Of a stretch of 64,000 bases of DNA, positions 21,014 to 33,872 are shown in pieces; position 1 is the first letter of the stretch, and each line of letters opens with the position of its first letter. Under the pieces are notes generated by a model. It worked only from the letters and a program-made list of their open reading frames with translations, had not been told where the DNA came from and searched no databases. A program made the position numbers and the translations under genes. The stretch lies in the NCBI GenBank assembly GCA_012934845.2, contig WNNJ02002232.1, positions 1 to 64,000 of the forward strand. The letters are read 5' to 3'. This DNA is from Pomphorhynchus laevis (lineage: Eukaryota; Acanthocephala; Palaeacanthocephala; Echinorhynchida; Pomphorhynchidae).

Positions 21014-21540
21014 ATAAATTCGAATTTTCCGTGATTTGCGTGTAGCCTTAAATCATATTTCTCAAATATAATATCGTTTCTTTTTGTGATCGCATGTAAA
21101 CTTGAATATCGTGATTGCGTGTAATAATCATCATCGTGACAATCATTTCTAAACTACGGAGAATGATTCCTGAGTTCTCTTGAAATTGGATCTAAATGAT
21201 TAAATAAGCAGAAATTGATCTAGGGATTTGATTACTGTGAATTGGCTTTCAATATTGAGTTTTACCGCTTCCTCTATTTATCGATTAATATTAACTACAA
21301 TACCGTATTTCTATGCGATCCGGGGTTAGGAATTAACTAAATTTATAAATATGGCGTAGTAAGAAATTTTTTATTGCTTTAACTTGAATGTCGTGCTTGT
21401 CATGTGATAATCATCATTTTGATTATCCTTTTATAAACTTTAGTAGATAATCCATGCTGAACCCTACTGATGAAGATCAATAGGCAGAAATCAGTTTCGT
21501 TCAGCAACGCTAGGAATTGCAGATGTCTCTATACTTGTCA
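21014..21540. repeat. Degenerate tandem repeat, about 290-bp unit
   Basis: About 21100-21230 resembles 21385-21500 (acttgaat.tcgtg, aatcatcat, aagcagaaat and similar words). Between them 21215-21318 matches the first 120 bases of the window. This is probably a dispersed composite repeat. Confidence 0.45.
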
Positions 21541-23499
21541 CGAAAGTAGTCTAAACGTACTCTAATTTCTTCATTCTACAGATGGTGACTCCTGGCTGAT
21601 TAGGAACATCTCGGAGTGATACATTAAATTTATGAAGCTGACTACTTAAGTCAATTTCATCACCAACTAAAATGTATTTAAAATCAAATTTCGTCACTAT
21701 TGGCTCCTAACCTTAATGTTATACGATTATTTTTATAAACTACTATTTTATTCTTCTTGTGCTATGATGTTTTAATGAATAATTATTAATCAAAATTTTG
21801 AAATTGTCAACTCTCTCTCCATATATGACTAATTAAAAATGTCGGTGTGTATTTTTGAATATGTACTATTTATATTAAATACTTGTCTCGTTAATGCTCG
21901 CTGAACGGTAGTTTCGATTATGATAAATAAATGCTGCTATTATTGTATTTTGGTAAATGGTAACAAAATATAATCATGAGTTTTATTGTTATTACTGCAA
22001 TTTGATATCAAAACGTAGGTAGTTTATGTTCAAAACATCAATGTTGCCAACACAGGTAAATCTGTTTAATTATTTTGACGCCTTAACGTTAGAAAAGTAC
22101 AGATAAATACGGTATATTTTAACAAAAGTAACCACTGATTGAAACAATTTTACATAAAATAATTAAGCATCCTGTGAATTGAAGCAAGTAAAAAATCTTT
22201 AAATTCTGTGACTTGGACCAAGTGTATAAATGTCAGTCTGTATATATTTTATCTGGTTACTTATTTGCTTTTAAAGAAAAATGTTTAATTTGCGGACTAC
22301 AAATGAAATTAATATGACAGATATATACTTTTATCTGAATTTTCTCATTGTTATTTTTAATAAAAAATTGTCGCTCTCAGGCAATAGTTAGAAATTAAAA
22401 CTATTCTCAAAGTTGTTTGTTAATTTCTGTGATTTGTAGATATGTGAGCAACATATCTAATTAACATCAATTTTTTATAACAATCTGTAAGTAATTTGTA
22501 CAGAACTTATTTGCTCTAAAGCTTATTGAGACTATAACATTATTGAGACTAAAATTGTAAGTATGTATTTACTGCTAAAATGATTAAAGTTGAATAATCG
22601 CAAATAATTTGTTCTCATACAAGATAACCTCTCTTTATATATTCCTTCCTATATTAGTTTAATTCCTACAACGTATGTATCGATCGAAATCTATTTACCA
22701 AAACGTTTTTATTCGTCGATCATTTGTAATGTAGAAATTAGATATCAAGACAAAGCGTCGTCTATTTTTATTATAGACAATACGAAACCTTTAATTTCTA
22801 AAGTCGAGTAAACACAGAGAGAGTAAACTCGTTTTACAGGTATCAGATAGGTAATTAAACCACAGAGCAAAACTACGTAGAAATGGAAATTACAGCCAAG
22901 CGTGTGCTGCCTTTGAATGTTTTGCAATTCATAAATGTAATAAATTTAGTTTGTTTGCGGTTTTGTGTATATTTTTGAACAATTTCGACTGATACGTAAC
23001 TAAGTTATGGCGCATTTTATTACTTCCTTAATATCAATTAGTCAAATTCTGTTCTTAAAATTTTACGTTCACAGCACAAGCAATTTGTCTTGTTCAGTTC
23101 TAGCAATCACTGGCAACAATGATATGTTACTGTAATTGTTAAAATATAGACAGGGGCATCCATAGCCCATTGACATTATCGAAAGTACAATAGTATGAAT
23201 ACAGATAATTCTTACAAAATATAAAATGTAAAAGATTTAAGCTGTTTTTTTATGAGTATATAATTGAAAATGTGATTTATTGAGTGTAACATGATTATGC
23301 TCTTTCTTTGCAATGCTTGTTATATGATCGGTCATATAACTAATAGAAAGCCATATACGATAATATAAAGATTGTTTTATTTATCAAGGATTTGTTACAA
23401 AATCCTTGATTCAGTTTTTACTTCGTTTTTGCAAAATTTTGTTAGAACTTTTTTGTTTCTTTTAAGGTAGTTGCTTTGTTCTTATTGCTTCCATTTCAG
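21541..23499. other. Upstream region of the SMG7-like gene
   Basis: AT-rich with scattered short frames only. A promoter or 5' UTR exon should lie here or further left, since a ccatttcag acceptor ends at 23499, but none can be pointed to. Confidence 0.4.
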
Positions 23500-26357
23500 A
23501 TTAATTTCATCGTTTCTTTCCACCTTACACATCAATGTAAAGGATTGCCAAATTATTGATGTCTACTACATCAGGAAGTAAAATATGCAATGACGATCAC
23601 GCCTTCACCGACCATAAAATAGCTACCGACTGTGCTATCATAAATGTTGCGGAAACCATTAATCACGATGACGTTAATAAGCATACATTATCTTTAAATG
23701 AATTAAAGCATGAAAATAATTTTAATATTAATCTCGACATTATGCCATTAATGAATAGTAAATCCACTTTGCCCCATGCTGATAATGTTTCATCAACATC
23801 AGGTTTTAGTGTACCGCAAGGTGATAAGGAAAAATTAGCTTCTTCGATGTTGACTAATGTTTCCACGACGAAATATAAAAGTGAAATGAAGTCGAATAAT
23901 GTATTTGAGCGTTGTGATGTTCTACAAACCAATTTAATTGAGAAATGTAATAAAAAAAATTTGGACGATGATTTTTGGAATAGCCGAAATGAACTAATGG
24001 ATTTATATTATAATATTATTATAAATAACATGCAATTAGCAATTGATAAAAGGTTAATGCAGAAGATGTGGAGATTTTGTGTTAAAATTGTAATCGAATA
24101 TTACCAAACTGTATTATGCCTATCTAAAGTTGACTTTAAAAAACCCAATGAGAGGAAAAAGCTTCTTGCCAAAGATGATGATAGTGCATCTGCTACAGTT
24201 ATTATTGATAAAGACATTCGTACAACATCGGGTGTTGGTACTATCGTTTCTGACAAGACTAGTGCTAATGCATTAGAACATGCTGAACTGCGTAAAGATA
24301 GTGATAAATCATTTACACGTGATACAAATAGAGATCGCCATTTATCCAGTGGTGAAACAAACGGTGGAAGTCGGCGAAAAGTAGAATATCGACAGTTTTT
24401 AGAGGAATGCCGAGGATTCTATCTAAACCTTCTAATGATGATTAAATGCAAGCAAGTGGCTTTTTGTGCGAATTGTGGTGGTAATGACGAAAATAATCAG
24501 ATAAAAGGTTCACTTATTCTTGATTCATCAGCTAGCAACCCTATGATAAGATTATGTTCTAACGAAGTTTCAACAACCGTTCAGTCTGATTCAAAATACG
24601 CGGATATCTACAAACAAAATAATATTACCCTACCATCGAAAAATAATAATTCGAGACTTCAGCGTGCCGTATACGCTATCATCCACAGTATTCTAGTTAA
24701 TATTGGAGATATTGCGCGCTATATGCATCAACTGTCTGATGCGCGTCGCTGCTATTTACAAGCAACTCAGGTAATTCCGTCACTTGGACAACCGTACAAT
24801 CAACTTGCAATCCTATACGAGCAACTTCGCAATCAATCCAGCTTGTATGCTAGTGGTGGCTTCAGTAATAAAGGTGATTTTAGCACTCAGCTGAAATTAA
24901 ATGATCAGCATTTTAAGCATATATTTGAAGGAGAACGTGTGTTAAACTTGGTTTTTTACTATGTTCGAGCACTGTCCGTTCCTGTATCATTTCCACTTGC
25001 TCTACAAAACCTTAAACGTTTTACAAAATCACTTACAATTTCGGAAGGTTCCTGCAGCGACAAAGGTTGTGAGAAGCTGAATAAACTAGTCACAGGAAGC
25101 AAAATTCTTGCCAGAAATACAGTATGTGAAACTCCAGACGATTTAATAACCTTATTTATTCATATCTTTGCAAACATTTACAATACAATTGAGTTTGCTT
25201 ATTCGTCTCCAGCAAAAAGTCACAATCATTTTTCGTTGCCGAATAACAACAATAATAAACGAGACAGTGAGCTAGACACTCCTATTGAGTGCACATTGGC
25301 ATCTGCTATACAGAAGCTTAAGGCAAGTTTTGTTCCTGTTCTTACTAAACATACCATATCCAGTCAAATTCTGATTCAGATGAGCACCATCTGCATATTT
25401 CTTTTAGATCAGACGCATCATTCCAATAATTTATGTTCAAGACGAGATAGTAATTACAAACCATACAACCTCATAAATGTCAACGAGAATGATGATAGTT
25501 GTGACGGTAAGGATCACGCTGATGTTAACCATAGAAGTAAGATGCTACCTTTTGCAACTGCACTGATATCATCATTCCTTGATCAACTCGTTGAAGTAGC
25601 CGCAATGCCGATTAACTCAGAATTGACATTGAATCGACACGATGTGTTACCTGCCGCTTATATTCTGTTACTATATCTACTCTATACCGACTCCGAACAG
25701 AGTAGACAAGCCGACGAATTATTGATTAAGAGTGGTGATTTTCTAAGAAATATTCGACAACATAGACTAGTTGTTGAGATGAATACAGTATTTTGGTTGA
25801 ACATCGGTCGTCTCCTTTCGTCGTTTAATGTCACAGTTGGAGAATTAAGCTCTGGAAGTTTTTTCCACAAGCATATACACTACCTTCTAGGCGAAGAACG
25901 CTTTCTGCAAAGCTTCATTCCCTTGGATCTTGCTCTTGAAAAGGCCAAGAAAGTGATTCGTCAAATATCACATGACGAATTGAATAACCTTATGAATGAT
26001 GACAAGTGCACTGACAATATTAGCTGTTCTTCGTTAAATGTCTGTTTGTGCGAGAAAGATGAACGCCAATTGAGAAAAATCAGAATGGTAAAGTTATTAG
26101 AATCGTATCTTATCAAACGAAAAGAATCGTATAAAAATCTAAGTCCTATGGAAACTGCTATACGCCTAAGAAATGCAATTCCCTTGAAAATTTTACATTC
26201 TCCAGCTAGTACAAGTTGTTTCACTAGGTTTAATTATAATAACGAAGACTTTATAAACGATAAACAAAATAAACGTGGAAATAACTATATCTGTTCAGCC
26301 AGACAAATTTCTTTCCAGTCTGATCTAGATCTTCTTCAGAAAATGCAATGCGTTGAT
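23500..26357 (+). CDS. SMG7: SMG7/EST1-like protein, first coding exon
   Basis: Translation starts at 23556 after a short leader following a ccatttcag acceptor. The exon is open for 934 codons and ends at a consensus gtaagt donor (phase 0). Helices around residues 140-190 and 275-300 (FLEECRGFYLNLLMMIKCK) lead to the signature NIGDIARY (about 380), SDARRCYLQATQVIPSLGQP, YNQLAIL (about 412) and FYYVRALSVP (about 465). This is the 14-3-3-like TPR fold of EST1/SMG5-7, which reads phospho-UPF1 in nonsense-mediated decay. FPLALQNLKRF, EERFLQSFIPLDLALEKAKK and LRKIRMVKLLESYL fit SMG7 better than SMG5/6. No PIN domain is seen. Low-complexity N-terminus of about 135 residues. Confidence 0.75.
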
Positions 26358-26780
26358 GTAAGTAAAATTGATAGTTTGTTTTTTATTATTTGTATAAGAA
26401 ACACAAATTTTGCATTGCTGGATTAGGAGCGATCTGTTCTAACAGTATGAATCTCCACCGATTAATCGATCAGCACTAACATGCCAGTTATTGATTAACT
26501 CCTGTAAAATAAATAAAAGTTAAAAAATACTAATGTGACGTCAGATAGGTAGACGTTTAATTGAAGAACACTGATTTTGTTTTCTATAACGGATAATAAA
26601 ACGTTTTAAATTATTGACTTCTGTTTTTAATTAATTTCGAATTATAAGTAATTACTTGGAAAGTTCAATTTAGGATAAAATTTATTTAAAGTTAAGGTTT
26701 TAATCAGTTCATTTAATTACTTTGATGTTTCCTCATATTTAATAAGAACACTTATGTTTTTTGTTAAAATCATTGCTGAA
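26358..26780 (+). other. Intron start of the SMG7-like gene
   Basis: AT-rich; the long intron, or introns, extends to about 40.79 kb and hosts the elements below. No downstream exon joins in phase 0 convincingly. Confidence 0.5.
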
Positions 26781-27010
26781 TCAAATCAAATCAGCTAACT
26801 GTCAGTCTACGTATTGTTATATAATTATAAAATAAACAAAACATAATAATAATGCTAAATCAAAATTTAATAATTAAATAATAAAATTAATAATTGTTTT
26901 TAGATTTTCTATAATTTAAATCAAGTTAAAAAAATGAAATTTTAAATAAACTTCATTTTTTTGAAACATAAAAAATGAAATTTAAAATAAACGTCATTTT
27001 TAAGAAACAT
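26781..27010 (-). mobile_element. Naiad 3' tail fragment
   Basis: It begins tcaaatcaaatcagctaact and follows the AT-rich Naiad tail, with an internal duplication of the taaacttcattttt segment. It lacks the folded RNA and ORF. Confidence 0.75.
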
Positions 27011-27726
27011 TTCAAGATGAATAAAATTGTGAATAAATATACATGATATTCCACTCAGCATCATGCCTATTGGCAAGCACAAAAAATGAAAAACGATGAA
27101 ATTAAGTGGTCAAGTCTAAATTTACTAGAATATCGATAGAACCACAAGATCACAATCGCGGACCCTGCAATGACAAAATATTGCAACATGTAAAGATATA
27201 AACTCAACAGAAACATTTAAAATCAGTAGGACGCAAGCGCTATATGCTTTTCAAAGGAACATAAACTGCAAGTTTAAAGGTATAAGTATCAACGAATTCA
27301 GAACTTGAGATGCAATATGTAAGGGAGACATCCGATAATATGCACAAACGCATAAACTTAGGTCGTTCACAGATCAATACAAAAAACAGAGCTATGACCC
27401 CGCAGTTACACATATACAAAAAAATCCAGAGCATGGATTTAAGCTGGCATTAATTGAAAGTGACCTGATTAACATTGACAATAGAAAACATCACGATTTA
27501 TATTAGATTTCAGCCATACTTATGCACTTGCACTTGAAATTAAAGCTATTGTTATAATTTTAAAGGATAAATAGATTTTTTAAATTTCTAAATATTTTTT
27601 ATAGGTGTGAAAAAGAAAAAAGAGAATTGTATAAATTAGATAATATAATATTATTTATATATAATTATATATTATAATCTTTATATATACTTTTTTAATC
27701 TTTATATAAAGATTTAATACTTTTAT
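27011..27726. other. Intronic sequence
   Basis: No feature recognised. Confidence 0.4.
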
Positions 27727-28185
27727 AAATCAAATCATCTAACTGAGTCTACGTATTTAATATGATTATAAAATAAACAAAACATAATAATAATTCTAAA
27801 TCAAAATTTAATAATTAAATAATAAAATTAATAATTGTTTTTAGATTTTCTATAATTTAAATCAAGTTAAAATAAAAAATTGAAATTTAAAATAAAAGTC
27901 ATTTTTATGTATTAACTAATAAATAGCAGACGTTGCATCAGAATATGGATTATAGGTCATCAGGAGGAACTGCTATGCTATCAGGTTCCGGCCCCTAACT
28001 CCTCTACTCAACATAGCAGCGGGGCTAAATACATGCTAATGATGTATTTCCTCTGATAAAACTATCTAGTATCTTATTCTAATACAAAGTATATTATTTA
28101 TTATCCATCCATAAAAATGTTCCGCTGATGATTTTAAATTTATTTTTAATATTATTGTGTTGATTTATATATTTTACAATGTATG
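27727..28185 (-). mobile_element. Naiad 3' fragment with folded RNA segment
   Basis: It aligns with 5012-5470: tail, folded segment (27957-28045; helix gcccc 27991-27995 with ggggc 28021-28025 fully paired; CTGATGA on minus at 27957-27963) and the last codons of the RT. It is 5'-truncated. Confidence 0.8.
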
Positions 28186-31100
28186 TAAATATATGTATAA
28201 TGTATGATTTTTTGTAGGAATTGTTTGTGGATAAAACTTTTTCCAATTTCATTTATTCACTTTGTTAATTCCTTAATTCCCCTGTTTTATGGGTGTAACA
28301 CTCTTGAAATTGCTTAACTATGCCATCACTTGTTGCATTACATGTTATATTTATTTCCTTTTGTTTTTGGCACACAGGAAGCTTAATTTGTCACCATTTC
28401 ATGCCAATCTATTGTTTATTGAATGTGCAACAAAATCATTGATATACAACCTCATTCGATTTATGGTTCTTGCTTACTTCTTCGTTTTATTTCAATTAGC
28501 TATGAATTCAATTGGCTACATTTTTATTTATTTCAAAATGGCATTTACATGTCATTACTTAATCCACACTACTTGTTTAAGATGATAGTATCGTGTTGAA
28601 TCTTCTCGACAATATTATCAGTGCCGTATTTATGTTTCTACCAATTTAGTGCAGGGAAATTTATAAGTCAAATATTACGTTTAATTCATTGTTTTTTAGT
28701 TCCTTCACCGCATTTTGCTATGCTTTGCATCATTGCTCTGAGTGTTAATCCATCTAATATATTGATAAGTTCTCTTTGTATCAATAACTATAAAGCTCAA
28801 TAAAGCAAGCTTACTTTGTCCTAATTATCATTATTTACAGAACATTTATTTCGAATATGGAACAACTCGCTTCAGTTCAGCATTCATCTTGATTTGGGAT
28901 CATTCATTTTGTTTCGGGTCAATTGCTTACCTGCATATACGATCACACACCAGTAAACGTCCATTTTCTCATAAAGTTTTTATTCTCATCATTGTATCAT
29001 TATATCATTTTATATATATTGTTATAGTTCTAATTTACAATTCACTTCTCGTATTTAATTTTATTCCAAGAATTCTGTTGTGATACTCATTATTACGATC
29101 TCATATAACATGTAATATTTATAAAGTTTTTCTGGCCGTCATGTCTATTATTTATTTTATATAAGCCGTTGAACTAAATCTTATTTAACTATATTACTAA
29201 TTTTAGCAATTTTATTGTTCTGTCACTTTCTTATGGTGACCATTTCCGTTAATTGATTATATAATATATAATTTAAAAACATCAACTTAATAATATTTTC
29301 CATAGCGAGCAACATTAAAAGAAGCAAACATAAAAAACCACATGTAACACATCACACTGACTCATCTTAGCGACCTTATATAATAATTAGAAACCTTATA
29401 TAGACACCTTATAGACTTGGCAACCTAATATAATAATTATACAATAATATTTTTAAACGCACAATTTGTTAAAAACTTTTACAAATTCAATAGTTTCTGC
29501 AAAGGGCGATCAAATAAAAAAAGCCTTTTGCTTGTTTAACTTGCTCGCAGTTTTCGTTGCGGAATAATCAGTATCCTGTCATTGGTAGGATTGATTTTAT
29601 TCGCATCCTTGCTTAAGCTGAGCCAGCACGACCAAGTGATAATGTCACTTTTCTTTTATTTTGTATATTATATAACAATAGATATCATAATTATATATAT
29701 AGTCCCGCTATCCATAATTATGTATCGATTTATATATAATGACTCAATATTTAGTATGTACCAATTATATATGTTGCTTTTATTTTTTTTGATACATTCA
29801 AATTACGGTAAAATGTGATTTGTGATTTCGATAAAAAAAATCAGCCGAATTTAATACCGGAAATAACCTTTCTCGTATAGGAACCTAAACAATGTATGTG
29901 CAGCAACTCCATTGTTCTTCATTATTCGGCGCTATGGGCAATGAAAAATGTTTTGTTGTATTTTTTAGAAGGTTCAAATTTTCGACTCCGGGATTGGGTG
30001 CAATTAACTTTACATATCTCTTTTGGCGGAATGCCCCGAATTAAATATTTAATCCTGCTATCACTGCATTATGTTCATTTCTGTCAAATTGTACATAAAA
30101 AGTTTATAAAGCTAGACATTTACCCCTCCCCCAACACCCAACAATTTTTGATTCTTTATCAGCATGCATTATCTTGGCTCTATTGTGGTTCGTAGTGACA
30201 CTATTACAGGAATTGTTTAACAGCTTTCCAATAAAGTTTAAATATGCTTATATCACAAAATATGCGATATTACAAAATAAGTATTACAAGCAGGATGATC
30301 AAGTAGTTTGTTTCAAAACGACATCACATCAACTTTCCAAAAGAATATACTACTTCCACTCACTATCTTAATAACGTGATCATTATTTTAAATCGAGGAA
30401 AATAAGCCAAATCACGCTAAAATAATACTGAGTGATGGCACAATTATCTTTCTGTATAACATGGAAAAATGAATTTTGATTGAGAAATATCGGTGAAACA
30501 TCGAATCTACAACATATGCTATAATGTTAGGCTTTAATATTTTCTTTACCATTCACTTGTACAAACAACATAGTTTGTACAACCATATTGTTCTTTAGTA
30601 CAATTTTCTTTCTTTAAATTTTAAGGAATAAAACTTTTAGTTTTGCATTTTTTGAAAAGCGTTACTAGCCGTATATGTTAAAGCTTGATTGTTTGTGTTT
30701 ATTTCGGTTTACAGCCGAAATACAATCCCAGACAGTGTATCTAAGATTACATTGTCACGGTTATTCTCCTTATTTCTTAATAAGCTCTTCATGCTTACAT
30801 TTAGGACATCAATATATCAACTGCGTTAAATGTACAGCACAAATCGGATTCTAGAGTATTGAAAACAAGGTAAACTATGTTTTTTTTGTAGTTGACAAAT
30901 ATAGCAATTATATTATTTTATTTTACAGTTATTGTATTTTAATTTAAATATGAAGACGACAAAAATGTAACGTTGATTTCAGTACTTGTATTCTTTAACT
31001 ATAAAAATATAAATTTTACACAATTATTATACAGATTAATAACTTAAAATTAATAAAACTTAAAAAATAAATAACTTAAAATTACAAAAATTACATAATA
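28186..31100. other. Intronic AT-rich sequence
   Basis: Several plus-strand frames of 60-99 codons (28289, 28621, 28889, 29582, 29896) are Leu/Ile/Phe/Tyr-rich, as chance frames in AT-rich DNA are. None resembles a known family. A possible splice-bounded segment at 30715-30870 is discussed under rejected items. Confidence 0.45.
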
Positions 31101-31135
31101 CACTGAGGAAGATAAATATCGAAGCATGTTTGTAA
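31101..31135 (+). ncRNA. Isolated hammerhead-like relic
   Basis: CTGAGGA (31103-31109) followed by AAGATAAATATC, then GAAGC and ATGTTTG, matches the motif at 905-939 position by position, but with weak stem II. It probably marks a decayed PLE 3' UTR. Confidence 0.35.
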
Positions 31136-31954
31136 GTTATAAATAATTTTTCTTTTACCATCCCCAGCTCCTACATATAATGTCATTTATATATATGTAT
31201 AAGTGACATATATATTCACGACTTTTAATCATCATGTCACTTCTAGACGATCACTTTAGCATCGAAATGATGAGTACCCAGCAACACTCATCAGTAGTAG
31301 AATGAAATACCCACTAAATATACGACATATATACATATATATACAACATTAACAAAATAGTTAATTTTTATTAAAAATATATTTTTTTATATTTTATTAT
31401 ATTCATGACCAAATTATATATATACAAGACACAACAGATTCAGACACCGATAGAACATTGGCTTATTTCCTTCTATAACCATGTTGAAATGTAAACATGC
31501 ATTCACAATTAAATGTTTATCTGGCAATGGTTCAAACACAAAAAATAGAGTTCAAATGCTCTAGCAGTGAATATGATGGTTTAATTGATCCGTCACTAAC
31601 TGTGCAAATATAGCTTTTATAATCCACTCTACTTACACGAAAGAGTACAAATGTGGTTTAAAGCAAATCATAGTTCACTATATTAATTCGTTGAATTAAA
31701 TAAAAATAAGTTTTGACACTTTTCGCAGAGATCTGTTATGGAAATTTACTTGATTGTGCCTATATTGTTTAGCACCAGTAAATGTATAGTGTAAGTATTT
31801 ACAAATAAACACACGAAGTTCGTACACAAAAAAGTATAATATTAAAGGTTTTCTTAAAAATTATAGCATAAGTGAAGAAGTTCAGAAACAGAACAAAAAC
31901 AGTCAGGCACTATCAATAATCATCATCAGTATATTTAATTGCCTTCAACTTATC
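31136..31954. other. Intronic sequence
   Basis: Contains short AT microsatellites near 31175-31215 and 31320-31420. Nothing coding seen. Confidence 0.4.
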
Positions 31955-32105
31955 TTACGGCCTCAGGTCCGGTGGGATCTGAGCCCCGCAGCCAATCCAA
32001 CACGCCGCTCTTCGACTGAACCACCCGGGTCTTTCACCTCCCCCTAAGAGTCCAATCAAGGCGGAGTATGCTGAGTAATCGAGATACGAAGGGCTTGAGA
32101 ACACA
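31955..32105 (-). repeat. tRNA-derived SINE
   Basis: On the minus strand TGGTTCAGTCGA resembles the A box and GGGCTCAGATCCC the B box at tRNA-like spacing. The copy at 59185-59335 shares it at roughly 80 percent by eye. The 3' side ends in a tactgatgatgatt tail, similar to RTE-type LINE tails, hinting at RTE-driven mobilisation. Confidence 0.65.
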
Positions 32106-33724
32106 AAAAACTAATGAGGCGGTCATTTAAAGAAACTGCAGTGTTTTTTTTTTCAAATTATACTTTAACTTCCATTCAGGCGATTAATTGCTATAAGTAG
32201 ATGCATGTTGGAAATAACACTAGATATGCAGAATCGCAAACATATTGTATATGTTATATATATCGTAATAATAAATGTTATATTAGTTCTCATAATATTA
32301 TAACTGTTATATAATATTAATAATAAAGTTGATTTTTATTTAAAAAATATATTTAATATACGTCACTATATTCATAACCAAATTATAATAATATATTCAT
32401 GAATATATAATATATTGTAGCAGTTAATGATATGGGCGTAAATTATTAATTTTTAATTATTTACCTGAAATTCAAATTTATTCACCTGAAATTTTCGTAG
32501 TAAACATTTTATCATGTAAAATCACAGGTTTTTACAATGCAATCAGTAAATTACAACTAGCTATTTTAATTTAAACTTAAAATGGTTTTTTATTTTGAAG
32601 AACAATGTGCTATTGTACTATTAGTTTAGACTTTATCTTAGAATGAAATCAAGTCTTGGCATGACTTGATCTTATTGAATTTGTTCCTACCCGAGAATTG
32701 CATGATTCATGGTTACAATCGAACAATCGTATAAATAAATTAAGCGGTCGAAATGTCTTTTTTAATAGACAAAGAAAAATGATCCCACAATAAAATATTA
32801 TTTGTACCATATTCAAAGGCAGATCAAATACGAATATTTAAGCGTGATGATAATTCTCTTAGCGAATCTCTATATATTTAAACTACCTGCCTACTCTTTC
32901 TTTTTTGAAATCTGTAACTTAGATCAGTTAATTTTGAAATATGTAAACTGAACCAATACACTGTATCCAATGCGTTGCTCATTTTATCTATTTTGAAATC
33001 TATAAATTATTCATTTACTTTAAACTTCATAAATACTAAAATGTTTGTTTATTTAAATTTTATTATTTTACCGTCACAAACATCGACAATTCTGTTTGTT
33101 CTTAATTGCCTACACATATTTTTTGAAGCAATAGCATCAGTACCTTTCAAAACACAGAACAGCACAAGCAAAATTATTTCCCAAGGAATAGTAATCAGCC
33201 TGGTGGTAAATATATTTTAATTTTAATAATATTTTTAGTAATCATGTTTTAAAGTTAGAAGAAATGGCGTCAAAAATTTAATTTGGTGATTTCATTACGT
33301 TATTAAATAAACTGTTTTATGTCATTTGTATGGGCGCAAATAGTAAACAAATGTGCATGATATATTTTCAATATAATAAAGGACTGCATTCTATAACGTA
33401 TTGTAACATCACATTCACCTTTACTGCCTAGACAAATTAAGCCATACAAATAAACGTAAGTTTAATGTGATAGCTCTTGTTTATTGTTCTCTTTAAACAA
33501 TTACGGTTAGGTCACAGTACTAGAACTGCACGCCTGTTCATATCTCAAAGTTAAAAATGCAAATATAACACGTACGTTATAGATTCCAAGAATGATAATT
33601 ATTAATTCGGTTTCCTATTTAAATAATTATTTTCCTCAATAATATTTTCAAAATTATTCACTACTATCTCCGAACTGCTTAAACCGGATATTTTAAAAAT
33701 GAATTTGTGGTAATTTGGTACTTT
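32106..33724. other. Intronic sequence
   Basis: AT-rich. The plus frame at 32975-33220 is not recognised. Confidence 0.4.
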
Positions 33725-33872
33725 ATGCTATAGAATAGAATTTATTTAGAGTGGTCGTTATGGTAAAATAGAACCATTTACAGGCCCACTATAAAAATTA
33801 AAAGACAAGTTTACGTCCGATGAGTGTTTGAACTTGTATGTAGAGTTATTGAATTGATTGCGACTGAAAGTG

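Noticed and set aside
21459-21500. CTGATGA followed by GAAATC near 21460-21485, a possible hammerhead
   Set aside because: No complementary stem II or stem I could be found, and the related repeat unit near 21180 does not keep the core.
28289-30371. Series of 60-99-codon plus-strand frames
   Set aside because: Composition is what AT-rich intron gives by chance (Leu, Ile, Phe, Tyr); no motifs, no codon structure.
30715-30892. Possible exon after tttacag with a Cys/His-rich frame
   Set aside because: The only open frames stop before the gtaaac donor, and no family resemblance is seen.
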